64,000 bases of DNA, taken from contig OZ241353.1 of assembly GCA_965200375.1 (NCBI GenBank), forward strand, positions 1,364,001-1,428,000, written 5' to 3'. The first letter of the stretch is position 1. Each line of letters starts with the position of its first letter. Made by a program: the position numbers and the translations under genes. The DNA is from VXYL01 sp965200375 (GTDB lineage Bacteria; Pseudomonadota; Gammaproteobacteria; Pseudomonadales; Azotimanducaceae). The notes beneath the pieces were generated by a model. It worked only from the letters and a program-made list of their open reading frames with translations. It made no database searches and had not been told where the DNA came from. Shown here in pieces: positions 33,452 to 42,264 of this stretch.

Positions 33452-36400
33452 TCAGCCTCTTGTACCCACTCGGTGCCTGATGATCGCTTTGGCCTCCATC
33501 GTCAGGTTGCCCGTTTCGAAGGTCTGTTCCAAGCGTCCGCGGAAATGCTTGTTGTACCAATCCACTTTCTCGTCCCGATCCGCCACATACTTGGGGTCGT
33601 CCATCATGCCCCAGTGCTCCCAATACCAGTCTTCGCGGTCGCCGTGGATAGTGAAATCTGGATCCTTGGAGCTTCCATCCGGCGCAGACAAGCGTGTCGC
33701 GTGTTCATATTCCACGCCCTGCTCGAAGAGCAAGTTGGCAATGACCATCTCTGACTTCGACTCTACCCAGTCGCCCTTCAACGTGTTGTATTCGCCCTGA
33801 GCTAGGCCCCATTCCCGTCTGAGATCCTCGTTCTCGCGCTTGGCAATGTGACGAAGCGGTATGTCAAACGAAAGAAAGAGATGCGGTCGTATTGCATCAA
33901 GCCGGCCGTCCTTTTGGAGAAATTCGTGGATCGCCTGCGACTTGGCAGAAGCGCTGGAGTTGTTCTCTATCGACAATCCAAGTGGACGGAGAAGACCCAA
34001 CACGCGACGGGCGGGCACATAGCAGTCTTTGGCTAGGTGGCTGCTCGGGTCCAATACACGAAGGCGAACCAGTTCGCGCAAACACCAGTGGAAACCAAGT
34101 CCCAACGGCATCGGAGGTGCGTCGAACGACGCACCCGCACCAGACAGAGCGTCGTCGGCGCGAGGTGCAAGCACACGCTGTGCGCTATAGAGCCTTTCAG
34201 GTCTACGGGCGGAGGAAGTGATCAACGTCTGGTACTTGTTCAAGTGCCTGCTGAGTTGGTAGATCGTCGGAAACAGGGAGAGCCACAGCCGGTAGTCCAA
34301 TCGATCCATGGCTTCGTCTTGCCAGCCACGCAGCACGTCCATCCAGGCCTCGTCGTTCGCCGGCTGCAGAAACACACTCCACCAACCTCGCTGGTGGGCC
34401 AAGTCCAAGAATCCTCGGTGTTGAACGTCTTGCGTTCTGCCAAAACTCTGGCAGGCACCGAGAATGAGGAGCGCGAGCCAATGTTCCGAAGAGTTGCTCT
34501 GCAACGCGAGAGCCAGATCGTTGCGCAGCCAGCTAGGCCAGCATTCTTCCTCGTGCCGGTCTATCACTTCCTGCCGTTTCCGGTCGTCCGCCCACCAGTC
34601 GGCTAGACGCCGGAAGAACGCATCGGCATCAGCGCCTTCATCGCTTGGCAGCGGTTCAACGTCCGTACCCTTGGGTTTAAAGCGATCGGGGAAGAGCGTG
34701 CTGAGCAGGCGATTCCGTTCCCAAGATTCCTTGCCCAAGCCTTCGAGCAAGACCACAACGCTGTCGTACTCGGCCAGCCAGGTTGGGCGCTGTGGAATAC
34801 CATGGATGTTGGCGAGGACCTTGGGTGCCAGCAAGCCGTCCATCAAGTATAGAAGAGCTGCTGGCCGTCTGTTGCTCGGCAGGTCACGGATCCATTCCGC
34901 CATCGCCGCGGCGTCGGCGTGATGCGCCCCTCTGAGCCATCGGAAGACCTTCAAGTCGTCGTCCGTTCTGATGTACGACGAATCGAGGCGCCAGCACTCA
35001 GGCGCGAACGCAGACCGCAGCACTTCGTCGGCAACTTCTGTGTCCGATCCTTCTGCCATCGGGCGGCCCAAGTCGTTGGGCAGCAAGAGCTGCCGCAACG
35101 GTCGGTACTCACCTGCTGCCGAGCGTGCGACGACGTTCCGGTGCCAATCGGCAGCGTCGTGGCTCCTTAGGAGGTCTTCACGACCAATTGGTCGCAACGT
35201 CCGCAGGCGCTCTGGCGTGAGCCGATGGTTCCACGCCTTGGCCAGCTCAGCGACCAATTGGTGTGGCAAGAGCTTGGGCGTGTTGTAGCCCGTCTGATCG
35301 AGCAGCGGCTGCAACAGCTTGGCGACCTCATCGGACACCGCGTGGTGGTTGCGGAACAGGTTTGCCAGGTCTTCGTCTTGCTGCGCCATCTCGGAGAGCG
35401 CTCTACACCAGCGCTGGTCGAAGTCCTGCGCGACTTCGACGCGCACGTTGGGCGTGAGCTGCGGCAACTGACGGTGGAAGGGTGCAGGCAGGCCGGTGGG
35501 CACTACCGAACGTGCTCGGACCCAGCCGGACAGGCCCCGGCCGTAACTGTGCAGTTCGCGCAAAAAACGTCGGCGCTTGGCGTCTTCGGTGTCTAGACCT
35601 GCCGCCAAGACGCGCCACAGAGAGGTCACGAAGTCATCAGCCACATCCGGTGGTCCGCCGGCATCGTGCAATCGTACCAAGCCGTGTGCCAACGACTCTC
35701 CCAGGGCTGTCGCCGCTCGCAGCGTGGCTTCGTCGTCCAAAGACACGTGCGTTCGCCCGGGGTCCAACTTGAACGGCCCGTTGATGGCATAGCCGCAACC
35801 CCAGCCTTCGCCAGTTGGCACGACGTTCCAGAGGAATGGCATCCCTTGGGAGAATCGGGTTGGCACACCCTCACGGATGCCCACGGCTAAAGCCAAGGTT
35901 CCCAAGTGTGGTTGGCCAGCTTCGGAAGGCTTGAATCGCAGCACTCGCCACCGGCCATCCTCCGTGGGCAAGGCGGTTGTCGCACCGATGGACCAGCCAG
36001 GTGCCCCATCAATCGGCCTGCCATCGAAGGCGTGGCGGCCTGGCGTGGGGCCACCTTGGACGATCACCTCCCGGATCTCTCGGGCAAAGACGCTCAACAA
36101 TGGACGTGCGTGGTCGAAGCGGCCAAACGCTCGCTCAAGCAAACGCACTGGTTCCTCATCTGACCGCAATGGCAGCCGGACTCGAGTGCCAAGTTGCCCC
36201 CCTTCCGAGGGCACATCGTCCTTCGGTGCCTCCTGTGGTAACAGGCCGCCCGCGATGGAGAACGACATGAATCCGCTGACGACGGAAGGATGTTGAGAGA
36301 GCAGGTGAACTGACTTGAAGCCGAGACCGAATCGGCCTGTCGTGGCGTAGGTGCCAGATTGCCCTAGGGACTCACCCGGCTTGCCGCTCAGGTTCATGAG

Positions 36401-39400
36401 CATCATGAAATACAGGTCTTGATCCCACTGACGTTCCTTGCCTGCGGGAAAGGCGCTGCCACCGGTCTCGTTGATGGGGCGCCCATGGTGTGTCACATCG
36501 ATGATGTGCGTGTCGCCTTCTTGGCGGACCTCAATGACGAGCCTGCAAGCGTTTGGCGGCAGATCGCCGCCCTTTAGCTCAGCCGCCTGAGCGAGTGCAT
36601 CGTCGGCGTTCTGGGCGAGCTCCAGAAGGACGCTCGCCTCGCTGTAGCCGTTGCTGTGCATCTTTCGCTGAATTCGGTGCCAGAGGAAGCCGTGGTGCTC
36701 CGGTGCTTCAATTTGCTTCGCCAGTTCATCAAGCGCCTTCTGCTCGCGCTTTCGTGCAGCCTCGGAGGCGTCGGACCACCCCATCTGCCGCAGCTCGTAT
36801 TGGGCCACTTCCGCCTCTTTCAGCTTGCCCTGCAAGACCTCGTGGTCGTTGACGTCGATCTGGCGCAGGGTCAATGGCAGAGTGGCGAGAATTGCCGCCC
36901 TAGCCGGGGCGATGTCCGTGGTGGAACTGCGCCACTCGGCCGAACCCTCGCGAACCTTTTGCCGGTCTCCGCCTAGGTGCTTGACCGCCCACTGGTCTAC
37001 AGTGCTGCCAAGCAGGTCAAGCAGTTCCTTTGCGCTTCGTTGCCCGGGTCTTGAGTCGCGCAACCTCACTTCCCACCACTTGTTGTGCGGCGACAGACCA
37101 GAGAAGCGAGTCGGTTCCCAGAGGACGGGATCCACAGCGAACAGCGTCTCGCTAGCGGCCGCCTCCATCTCCACGCTATCGCCCAGGACGCTGACAGCGG
37201 ATACGGTCGCGCCGTCGGTTACGTCCGGAGACACATACACGCTGACCGTTGCTGCCGGGTTGTCACCCTCCGAACCGAACATCCGGTGGCGCTGCACCGC
37301 CAAAGACACGCCGCCCAGCCACTCCTTCGCCAGCTTCTCCGCGCTCCCCTTCGGACTGAGACCAGGCCCAAGCAGCGCTAGAAACGAGCCGACCGCAGAC
37401 GGACGCACGCGATTGCGCCACGGTTCAAAATACTCCCTCAGAGTGTCCACGCTCGCGCTGCTTGGTCGTTGATCACGCACGGACGTTCCGGGCGGAATGG
37501 CCGTCGCTTCATCCAAGGCAAGCGGTTCCCGAAGCTCGGCAAGCACGAGGTGTCGTCGAGCGACGCCGCTGGCCGACTTGGCAACCGTGCTTGCCGGATG
37601 CCAGTTCCCGTCTTGCGTAGGCAAGTCGATGCGGGGCAACACACCTCTGCTAAAGCCGCTCTCGGTGGCGAATCCCCTCAGCAGTTTCGCGAAGGTACGG
37701 CCTCCCGCGGAGTCCTTCGGCGGGCGTTCTCCAGAGACGGCTTGAAGCATGGCGATCTGCCGGCCTACTTCGACCTGTCCACAGAGCTGCTTGGCAACAG
37801 CCACCAGAAGCTTCGTGGTGTCGTGGTCATCCTGTGCCTGACCTCTCAAGACATCGTGGAACGTGGCAATCAGTTCCCATCCTCTGTGTTCGCGAACGAG
37901 CGCGGTCGCCATCGCGTCGGTGACGAAGTCCGCGTCTACAGTGGCCGCATCGTGAACGATGGCGTAAGCGCCGTCGGCCGCTCGAACGGCCTCTTGCGGG
38001 GTGAGCGCCCGTTCGACCCTTTCGAGTTGCCGTATGCGCGAAATGCCTCCGTGTATTCTTCGTACGATCGCCTCGCCTCGACTCCAGAAATCGCTGTCGA
38101 TGTCCGCCGGCAGTCTTCGTCCGCCGAGCGCTCCGGCTTCTCCTAGTTCGCGTAGAACGCTCAACACGGCGTCGGGAGCAACGATGAGATTGTCTGGCGC
38201 ACAGCCGCCGCCTTTGCAGGGCAACCACATGCGTCGTCGAAGAGCGTCGCGCAAGTCCTGGTCTTGCGGCAGGTCAACGTCTCCTCCCCGGCGCAGCGCC
38301 TTGATGATGTCGTCCGCGAACTGTTCCGGAGCACCGTCCTCCAACATCAACCGGAGCACGTTGCTCGTGGTCAGCTCCGGGATGGAGTCGTACAGATGTT
38401 CTACTGCTGACTCTGGGGCCAGTATTCTCAACCGAGATTTGAGTGCTTGTGGAATGGCGGGCAATTCGGTGGCTGGCACAGTTCGATACGTCTGCCCATC
38501 CACGACCGCAGCACGGGGCCCGTCGCGGCCGCGATGCAGCGGAAGGTCGTACCAGCGCTGCTGATCTTCGTAGGTCGGGCCATACAGGCTTTGAAGAAGA
38601 TGCAGGGCGTCGTTGTCGTCAAGTTCTGCCCACATCGTGGCGTCGCGCGAAGCGCCGCATAGGTCATGAAACGCTCGCGTGCTCGCCGGCGAGATCGACA
38701 GGGCTTCTCTGACTTCCGGGTTCCATTGTTGAACCAACGCCACCAGCTCTTCTGGGATTCCGGCGCTTGAGCCGCGAGAGAGCCGCAGCAGGATGTCCAG
38801 CGTGCGACCTTCAGCGGTGCTTTGGCCAAAAAACATCCTGAGATCGGCTTCTGCGGCACGGCCGGCAAGCAACGTGCGTATGGCCTTGGAGACGTACTGC
38901 TCCTCTGGTTGCTGGGCGATTCGCTGCAGCACCGCCTTGCGCTTTAAGGGTGGCGCGAACGAGGGTGCGCGAACTATAACTTTCGCCAACTCGGCGTTTG
39001 TCGGCGGTGGCAGGTGCTCCGCGCCGGGCGGCTGGCGACCTACGAACCAAGCGCACTCTCCAAGCGCATCCGCCAAGTCGCCAACGGCACTTTTTGGATC
39101 AGGAACCGTTGGAACGTCGGCACCAGCAAATGCCCGGCCAAGACGAACTTGGCGGTGCAGCTCGGCGACGGAAAGCGGCGTCTCTACATCGCCCGGCAGC
39201 CGTGCGGCGCGAATCAGTGGCAGCGACTCCAAGTCTCCAAGCGAGCGGTCCGCGCGTCGTACCGCAAACAACGCCTCTGCCAGACGCAGCCGGGTGTGTT
39301 TGGCATTGCCGGAAAGGTCTTGGTCGGTTAGCTGCTTGCCGACGGCCTGGAGCGCACGATCCAAGCGGCCCGGATCTGGGGCGCTCTGGGTCTGATTCTC

Positions 39401-41416
39401 CTCCTGAAACAGGCCAGGGAACAGGCCGTTTCCGAACACGCCTTCCCTAGCCAACGCGCTTACGCCCTGCAACGCTTCCGCGTCGATGGGTACCAGCCAG
39501 TTTGGGGGCAACGCCTGGCTAAACTGTCGCCACGCCTCTCGCAGTCCTTCCCGATCCTCTGTCGGCGCACCGATCGCACCCCGCAGAGCTCCTTCCCCGA
39601 CCTTGGTTCCCAGCCAATCGGCAACCAACATGGCGCGACCATCGGTTTCCGCGTCGCCGGCGAGGGTGTGGCGAATCAGTTCCGCGATCCAGTTCAACGA
39701 CGATGCGGACTGAAACACATCGTCAGACACGCCGCGTAGGAGGCGTTCAAGATTGCGGACCGGCCAAGGCACGGCATCGCCTGTCGCCAAGCGCGGCGAG
39801 TGTTCGTCAATGACCAAGAAGCCGTCCGAAATACTCTGCCAAGTGGCCGCAAGTGCTCGGCGGACTTCTTGAGGCGCTTTCGTCCAACGGGGAACGGACA
39901 GCACGCGTTCCCCGTGGCTTGGGTTCCTACACACCCAGGACACGCCATCCACGGTCGCTCGCGGCAAGAGCAGGTCGCGGCGGCAAACCGCATCCAAATG
40001 GTCGCCGACGATCCCAGAGCCCACTTGGCGGAGCAGGTTGCTCGCCACGTTCTGGTCTTCCTTCGCAACCACACGCTCGAGGACGCTCGGCAGCAGAGGC
40101 AACAGCAGCTCATCTCGCATGGCCGCGTTCCAAGCGGTACGCACATCGCTTGGGCTGCCTTCATTCTCGTCCATGACGTCCGTGACACCCGGAATGGACT
40201 TCCGATCCTGAGAAGGCCAGAAATAGCCGTGCAGGACGATCTGCCACGCGGGTGGGTCGCCGAACCTCTCCGCGATTCGAGCATCAATGGCACTCTTCGT
40301 CGGGTTGGATTCGTCGGTGAGCGGCAGATAGGCGGCCCACCGCAGCCGAAGGCCAAGCCTTGCTGGTGCTTCGGCGACTGGATGCAGGACCGTGAGCGCT
40401 GCATGTGCGAGGCCCTTCTGAGGAACACGCCGATGCCTGCCATCGCGCCACACCGGTACCGTTGGCCAATCTTCCCGCGCTCGTTCGCGCCGAAGCTGTG
40501 CCGACCCAACTGCCTCTGCGCCCGTGACGTGCCACTGAGAATCGTCGGCGTAGACCGTGCCTGCAAACGGGCGAACTTCGTGCCGATCATCGCTGCGGTA
40601 CCTCCCCACCCACTTGGCGTCCGCCGGTCGGTACACGCAAGCGATCGGCTCTCGATGACGGATTTGATCAAAGTGACTGGCCTTGGTTGCAGCAATACGT
40701 AGCAGGTGGCCGCATTGAACAAGTGAAAGCGCCAGCGATTCCGTCTGCCCTCCGCTGAACCACGGATGGAAGTTGCTTGGTGCTATACGGTCGGTCTTGA
40801 TGCCGTACAACCCGCCTTCCCGCTCGCCACGATCCAGATGCTCGGCGCACCTCAAAGGCAGCCAGAGCAACAAGCCGTCGTGCAGGCCATCGAGAAGCTC
40901 TTCGGCCGTACTGTTCAGCCGCCCTCTGTCGCGACCATCCAGACCGTCCCAGTCTGGATGGATCGGGTCTCCATCCGAGTCGCCCGTTCCAATCCATGGG
41001 TTGAGAACGCCCTCAGTCCTGCTCGAATCTATGGCACCGACGTATGCGAACGCTTCGCAAATATGGAATACGCTCTTGAGCCCTAGGCCGAACGTGCCGA
41101 CTTTGCTTGCGTCGTCCTCCTTCGAGCCGCCAACAGCTTGATGCAGCGCATCGGCATCGGCATTTGAGAACGGGCCGTTGTTTGCTACAAGCAGCGCCGG
41201 CCCGCGCAACAAGCTGTTCGCGGCATCGGGCATCCCTTGTTCAAGCAATACGAACTCGACGTGCGTAGCCTCGGCATCGTCTGCGTTCTGCACCAACTCT
41301 CGAATGATCGTGCGCGGGTCGCTGTAGACATCCTTGAGCAGGCTCTGGATCGCCTTCAACTCGCGGAGCGGCCCTCCAGAGATGCCTCTGCCCACTCGCG
41401 TCGTGTCTTCGGCCAC
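33452..41416 (-). CDS. Giant 2654-aa double sacsin/HSP90-type ATPase with C-terminal PD-(D/E)xK-like nuclease domain
   Basis: Two GHKL (HSP90/sacsin-type) ATP-binding modules are visible. The first has ELVQNADDA (40-48) and GTFGLGLKS (107-115). The second, around residues 1590-1700, has LLELAQNADDALAQ and TGRFGLGFKSVHLLS. The last ~100 residues contain SEMVIANLLFEQGVEYEHA, then PDFTI, then WYWEHWGM. This is the arrangement of the PD-(D/E)xK-like domain found at the end of some UvrD-type helicases, with E, D and E-x-H at the active positions. Between them lie ~1400 and ~850 residues of unassigned sequence. Sacsin-like proteins occur in bacterial defence loci, but this double-ATPase/nuclease arrangement beside a SNF2 helicase and VapBC is unusual. 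GC content is clearly lower than the flanking chromosome. Role (phage sensing and DNA cleavage) is inferred. Confidence 0.8.
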   Translation of the reverse strand: MAEDTTRVGRGISGGPLRELKAIQSLLKDVYSDPRTIIRELVQNADDAEATHVEFVLLEQGMPDAANSLLRGPALLVANNGPFSNADADALHQAVGGSKEDDASKVGTFGLGLKSVFHICEAFAYVGAIDSSRTEGVLNPWIGTGDSDGDPIHPDWDGLDGRDRGRLNSTAEELLDGLHDGLLLWLPLRCAEHLDRGEREGGLYGIKTDRIAPSNFHPWFSGGQTESLALSLVQCGHLLRIAATKASHFDQIRHREPIACVYRPADAKWVGRYRSDDRHEVRPFAGTVYADDSQWHVTGAEAVGSAQLRRERAREDWPTVPVWRDGRHRRVPQKGLAHAALTVLHPVAEAPARLGLRLRWAAYLPLTDESNPTKSAIDARIAERFGDPPAWQIVLHGYFWPSQDRKSIPGVTDVMDENEGSPSDVRTAWNAAMRDELLLPLLPSVLERVVAKEDQNVASNLLRQVGSGIVGDHLDAVCRRDLLLPRATVDGVSWVCRNPSHGERVLSVPRWTKAPQEVRRALAATWQSISDGFLVIDEHSPRLATGDAVPWPVRNLERLLRGVSDDVFQSASSLNWIAELIRHTLAGDAETDGRAMLVADWLGTKVGEGALRGAIGAPTEDREGLREAWRQFSQALPPNWLVPIDAEALQGVSALAREGVFGNGLFPGLFQEENQTQSAPDPGRLDRALQAVGKQLTDQDLSGNAKHTRLRLAEALFAVRRADRSLGDLESLPLIRAARLPGDVETPLSVAELHRQVRLGRAFAGADVPTVPDPKSAVGDLADALGECAWFVGRQPPGAEHLPPPTNAELAKVIVRAPSFAPPLKRKAVLQRIAQQPEEQYVSKAIRTLLAGRAAEADLRMFFGQSTAEGRTLDILLRLSRGSSAGIPEELVALVQQWNPEVREALSISPASTRAFHDLCGASRDATMWAELDDNDALHLLQSLYGPTYEDQQRWYDLPLHRGRDGPRAAVVDGQTYRTVPATELPAIPQALKSRLRILAPESAVEHLYDSIPELTTSNVLRLMLEDGAPEQFADDIIKALRRGGDVDLPQDQDLRDALRRRMWLPCKGGGCAPDNLIVAPDAVLSVLRELGEAGALGGRRLPADIDSDFWSRGEAIVRRIHGGISRIRQLERVERALTPQEAVRAADGAYAIVHDAATVDADFVTDAMATALVREHRGWELIATFHDVLRGQAQDDHDTTKLLVAVAKQLCGQVEVGRQIAMLQAVSGERPPKDSAGGRTFAKLLRGFATESGFSRGVLPRIDLPTQDGNWHPASTVAKSASGVARRHLVLAELREPLALDEATAIPPGTSVRDQRPSSASVDTLREYFEPWRNRVRPSAVGSFLALLGPGLSPKGSAEKLAKEWLGGVSLAVQRHRMFGSEGDNPAATVSVYVSPDVTDGATVSAVSVLGDSVEMEAAASETLFAVDPVLWEPTRFSGLSPHNKWWEVRLRDSRPGQRSAKELLDLLGSTVDQWAVKHLGGDRQKVREGSAEWRSSTTDIAPARAAILATLPLTLRQIDVNDHEVLQGKLKEAEVAQYELRQMGWSDASEAARKREQKALDELAKQIEAPEHHGFLWHRIQRKMHSNGYSEASVLLELAQNADDALAQAAELKGGDLPPNACRLVIEVRQEGDTHIIDVTHHGRPINETGGSAFPAGKERQWDQDLYFMMLMNLSGKPGESLGQSGTYATTGRFGLGFKSVHLLSQHPSVVSGFMSFSIAGGLLPQEAPKDDVPSEGGQLGTRVRLPLRSDEEPVRLLERAFGRFDHARPLLSVFAREIREVIVQGGPTPGRHAFDGRPIDGAPGWSIGATTALPTEDGRWRVLRFKPSEAGQPHLGTLALAVGIREGVPTRFSQGMPFLWNVVPTGEGWGCGYAINGPFKLDPGRTHVSLDDEATLRAATALGESLAHGLVRLHDAGGPPDVADDFVTSLWRVLAAGLDTEDAKRRRFLRELHSYGRGLSGWVRARSVVPTGLPAPFHRQLPQLTPNVRVEVAQDFDQRWCRALSEMAQQDEDLANLFRNHHAVSDEVAKLLQPLLDQTGYNTPKLLPHQLVAELAKAWNHRLTPERLRTLRPIGREDLLRSHDAADWHRNVVARSAAGEYRPLRQLLLPNDLGRPMAEGSDTEVADEVLRSAFAPECWRLDSSYIRTDDDLKVFRWLRGAHHADAAAMAEWIRDLPSNRRPAALLYLMDGLLAPKVLANIHGIPQRPTWLAEYDSVVVLLEGLGKESWERNRLLSTLFPDRFKPKGTDVEPLPSDEGADADAFFRRLADWWADDRKRQEVIDRHEEECWPSWLRNDLALALQSNSSEHWLALLILGACQSFGRTQDVQHRGFLDLAHQRGWWSVFLQPANDEAWMDVLRGWQDEAMDRLDYRLWLSLFPTIYQLSRHLNKYQTLITSSARRPERLYSAQRVLAPRADDALSGAGASFDAPPMPLGLGFHWCLRELVRLRVLDPSSHLAKDCYVPARRVLGLLRPLGLSIENNSSASAKSQAIHEFLQKDGRLDAIRPHLFLSFDIPLRHIAKRENEDLRREWGLAQGEYNTLKGDWVESKSEMVIANLLFEQGVEYEHATRLSAPDGSSKDPDFTIHGDREDWYWEHWGMMDDPKYVADRDEKVDWYNKHFRGRLEQTFETGNLTMEAKAIIRHRVGTRG

Positions 41417-41502
41417 TCAGGACGTCCCAGCCGCACGCGGGGCAGGTTCCGACCAAGCTGGTTCGTCAGGCGCTATGCCGTACCTGCCGAGGTTCACGAT
41501 CT

Positions 41503-41886
41503 TCACCTGATCGTCTCGATCTCAACATCGTCCAGGACGACCTGCCGCCAAACGCGATCCGCCGTATACACCGTGCTCTGGGTGTCGATGCCCAAAGCAA
41601 GGCAAGCTCGATCGCCCAAGGACAGGCCAAGGGCGGCAGTACTCTGTCGCAACCCGCCAGCGATCTCCGCTTGTACCGTAGTGAACGGCAGGATCGCCAA
41701 GCCGAGGAGTTGGATGTTCGCCCTGAGCGCTTCGATTTCCTCGGCTGTTGCCTCGGCCTTCTGGACGACTTCCGCCCAGTTCACGGTCGAGATAACCGCT
41801 TGGCCGAGGGCGGCCCTTACAAGGTCGGCACCTGCTTCGCCTTGCAGATAGGCGAGTAGGGCGGAGGCGTCCAACACCACACTCAA
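41503..41886 (-). CDS. vapC: VapC-type PIN-domain toxin
   Basis: This 127-aa PIN-domain ribonuclease has an N-terminal VVLDASALLAYLQGE (first catalytic Asp), central NWAEVVQKAE (Glu) and GLSLGDRACLALG plus VYTADRVW (later acidic residues). Its ATG overlaps the antitoxin stop by 4 nt. VapC enzymes cut tRNA or rRNA when their antitoxin is lost. Its position inside the repeat-bounded cargo suggests it helps keep the cargo in place. Confidence 0.85.
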   Translation of the reverse strand: MSVVLDASALLAYLQGEAGADLVRAALGQAVISTVNWAEVVQKAEATAEEIEALRANIQLLGLAILPFTTVQAEIAGGLRQSTAALGLSLGDRACLALGIDTQSTVYTADRVWRQVVLDDVEIETIR

Positions 41887-42167
41887 GACGACTCTCCACG
41901 GGCTTCCTCCCGTCGCTCGGCAATTAACTCGTCTGCAAGGCTTCGCCCCTCGAACTGTCGAAAGAAGCTGTGCAGGCGCTTCTCTGCCGCCTCGGCTGGC
42001 GCAACGACCGCACGGCCGCCTGTCGGCATCTCGCCCAGCGCCGACGCAGTCTGATGGGCGATCGTCGGCTCGAACAACCCGGCAAGCACACGCTTAACCT
42101 TGTCCAGCGCATCGTCTGGCAGTGCGTCTACCAAACGGTGAATTTGTTCCCTCGCTGTCAAGTCCAT
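41883..42167 (-). CDS. vapB: VapB-type antitoxin
   Basis: This 94-aa protein starting MDLTAREQIHRLVDALPDD lies directly upstream of VapC with a 4-nt overlap. The C-terminal FFRQFEGRSLADELIAERR is the sort of acidic/basic helix that wraps a PIN toxin. The N-terminal DNA-binding fold type is not certain. ATG 42167 is preferred to an upstream in-frame start that would run into the direct repeat. Confidence 0.7.
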   Translation of the reverse strand: MDLTAREQIHRLVDALPDDALDKVKRVLAGLFEPTIAHQTASALGEMPTGGRAVVAPAEAAEKRLHSFFRQFEGRSLADELIAERREEARGESS

Positions 42168-42218
42168 CACCCCACTCGATCTCTTCGCAGCGCCCGCACT
42201 GTATGCTGTGGTGGCGGG

Positions 42219-42264
42219 CGAGTTCAAGCGTCAATCGTCACCACCTCCGACAATCGTCGACTGC
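42219..42264. repeat. Direct repeat R2, pglZ end (left end of cargo)
   Basis: This 46-bp copy of the repeat at 30724-30766 covers the last codons of pglZ and its stop, and continues into bases identical to the first codons of brxL. After this it leaves homology and enters the vapB upstream region. Confidence 0.85.
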
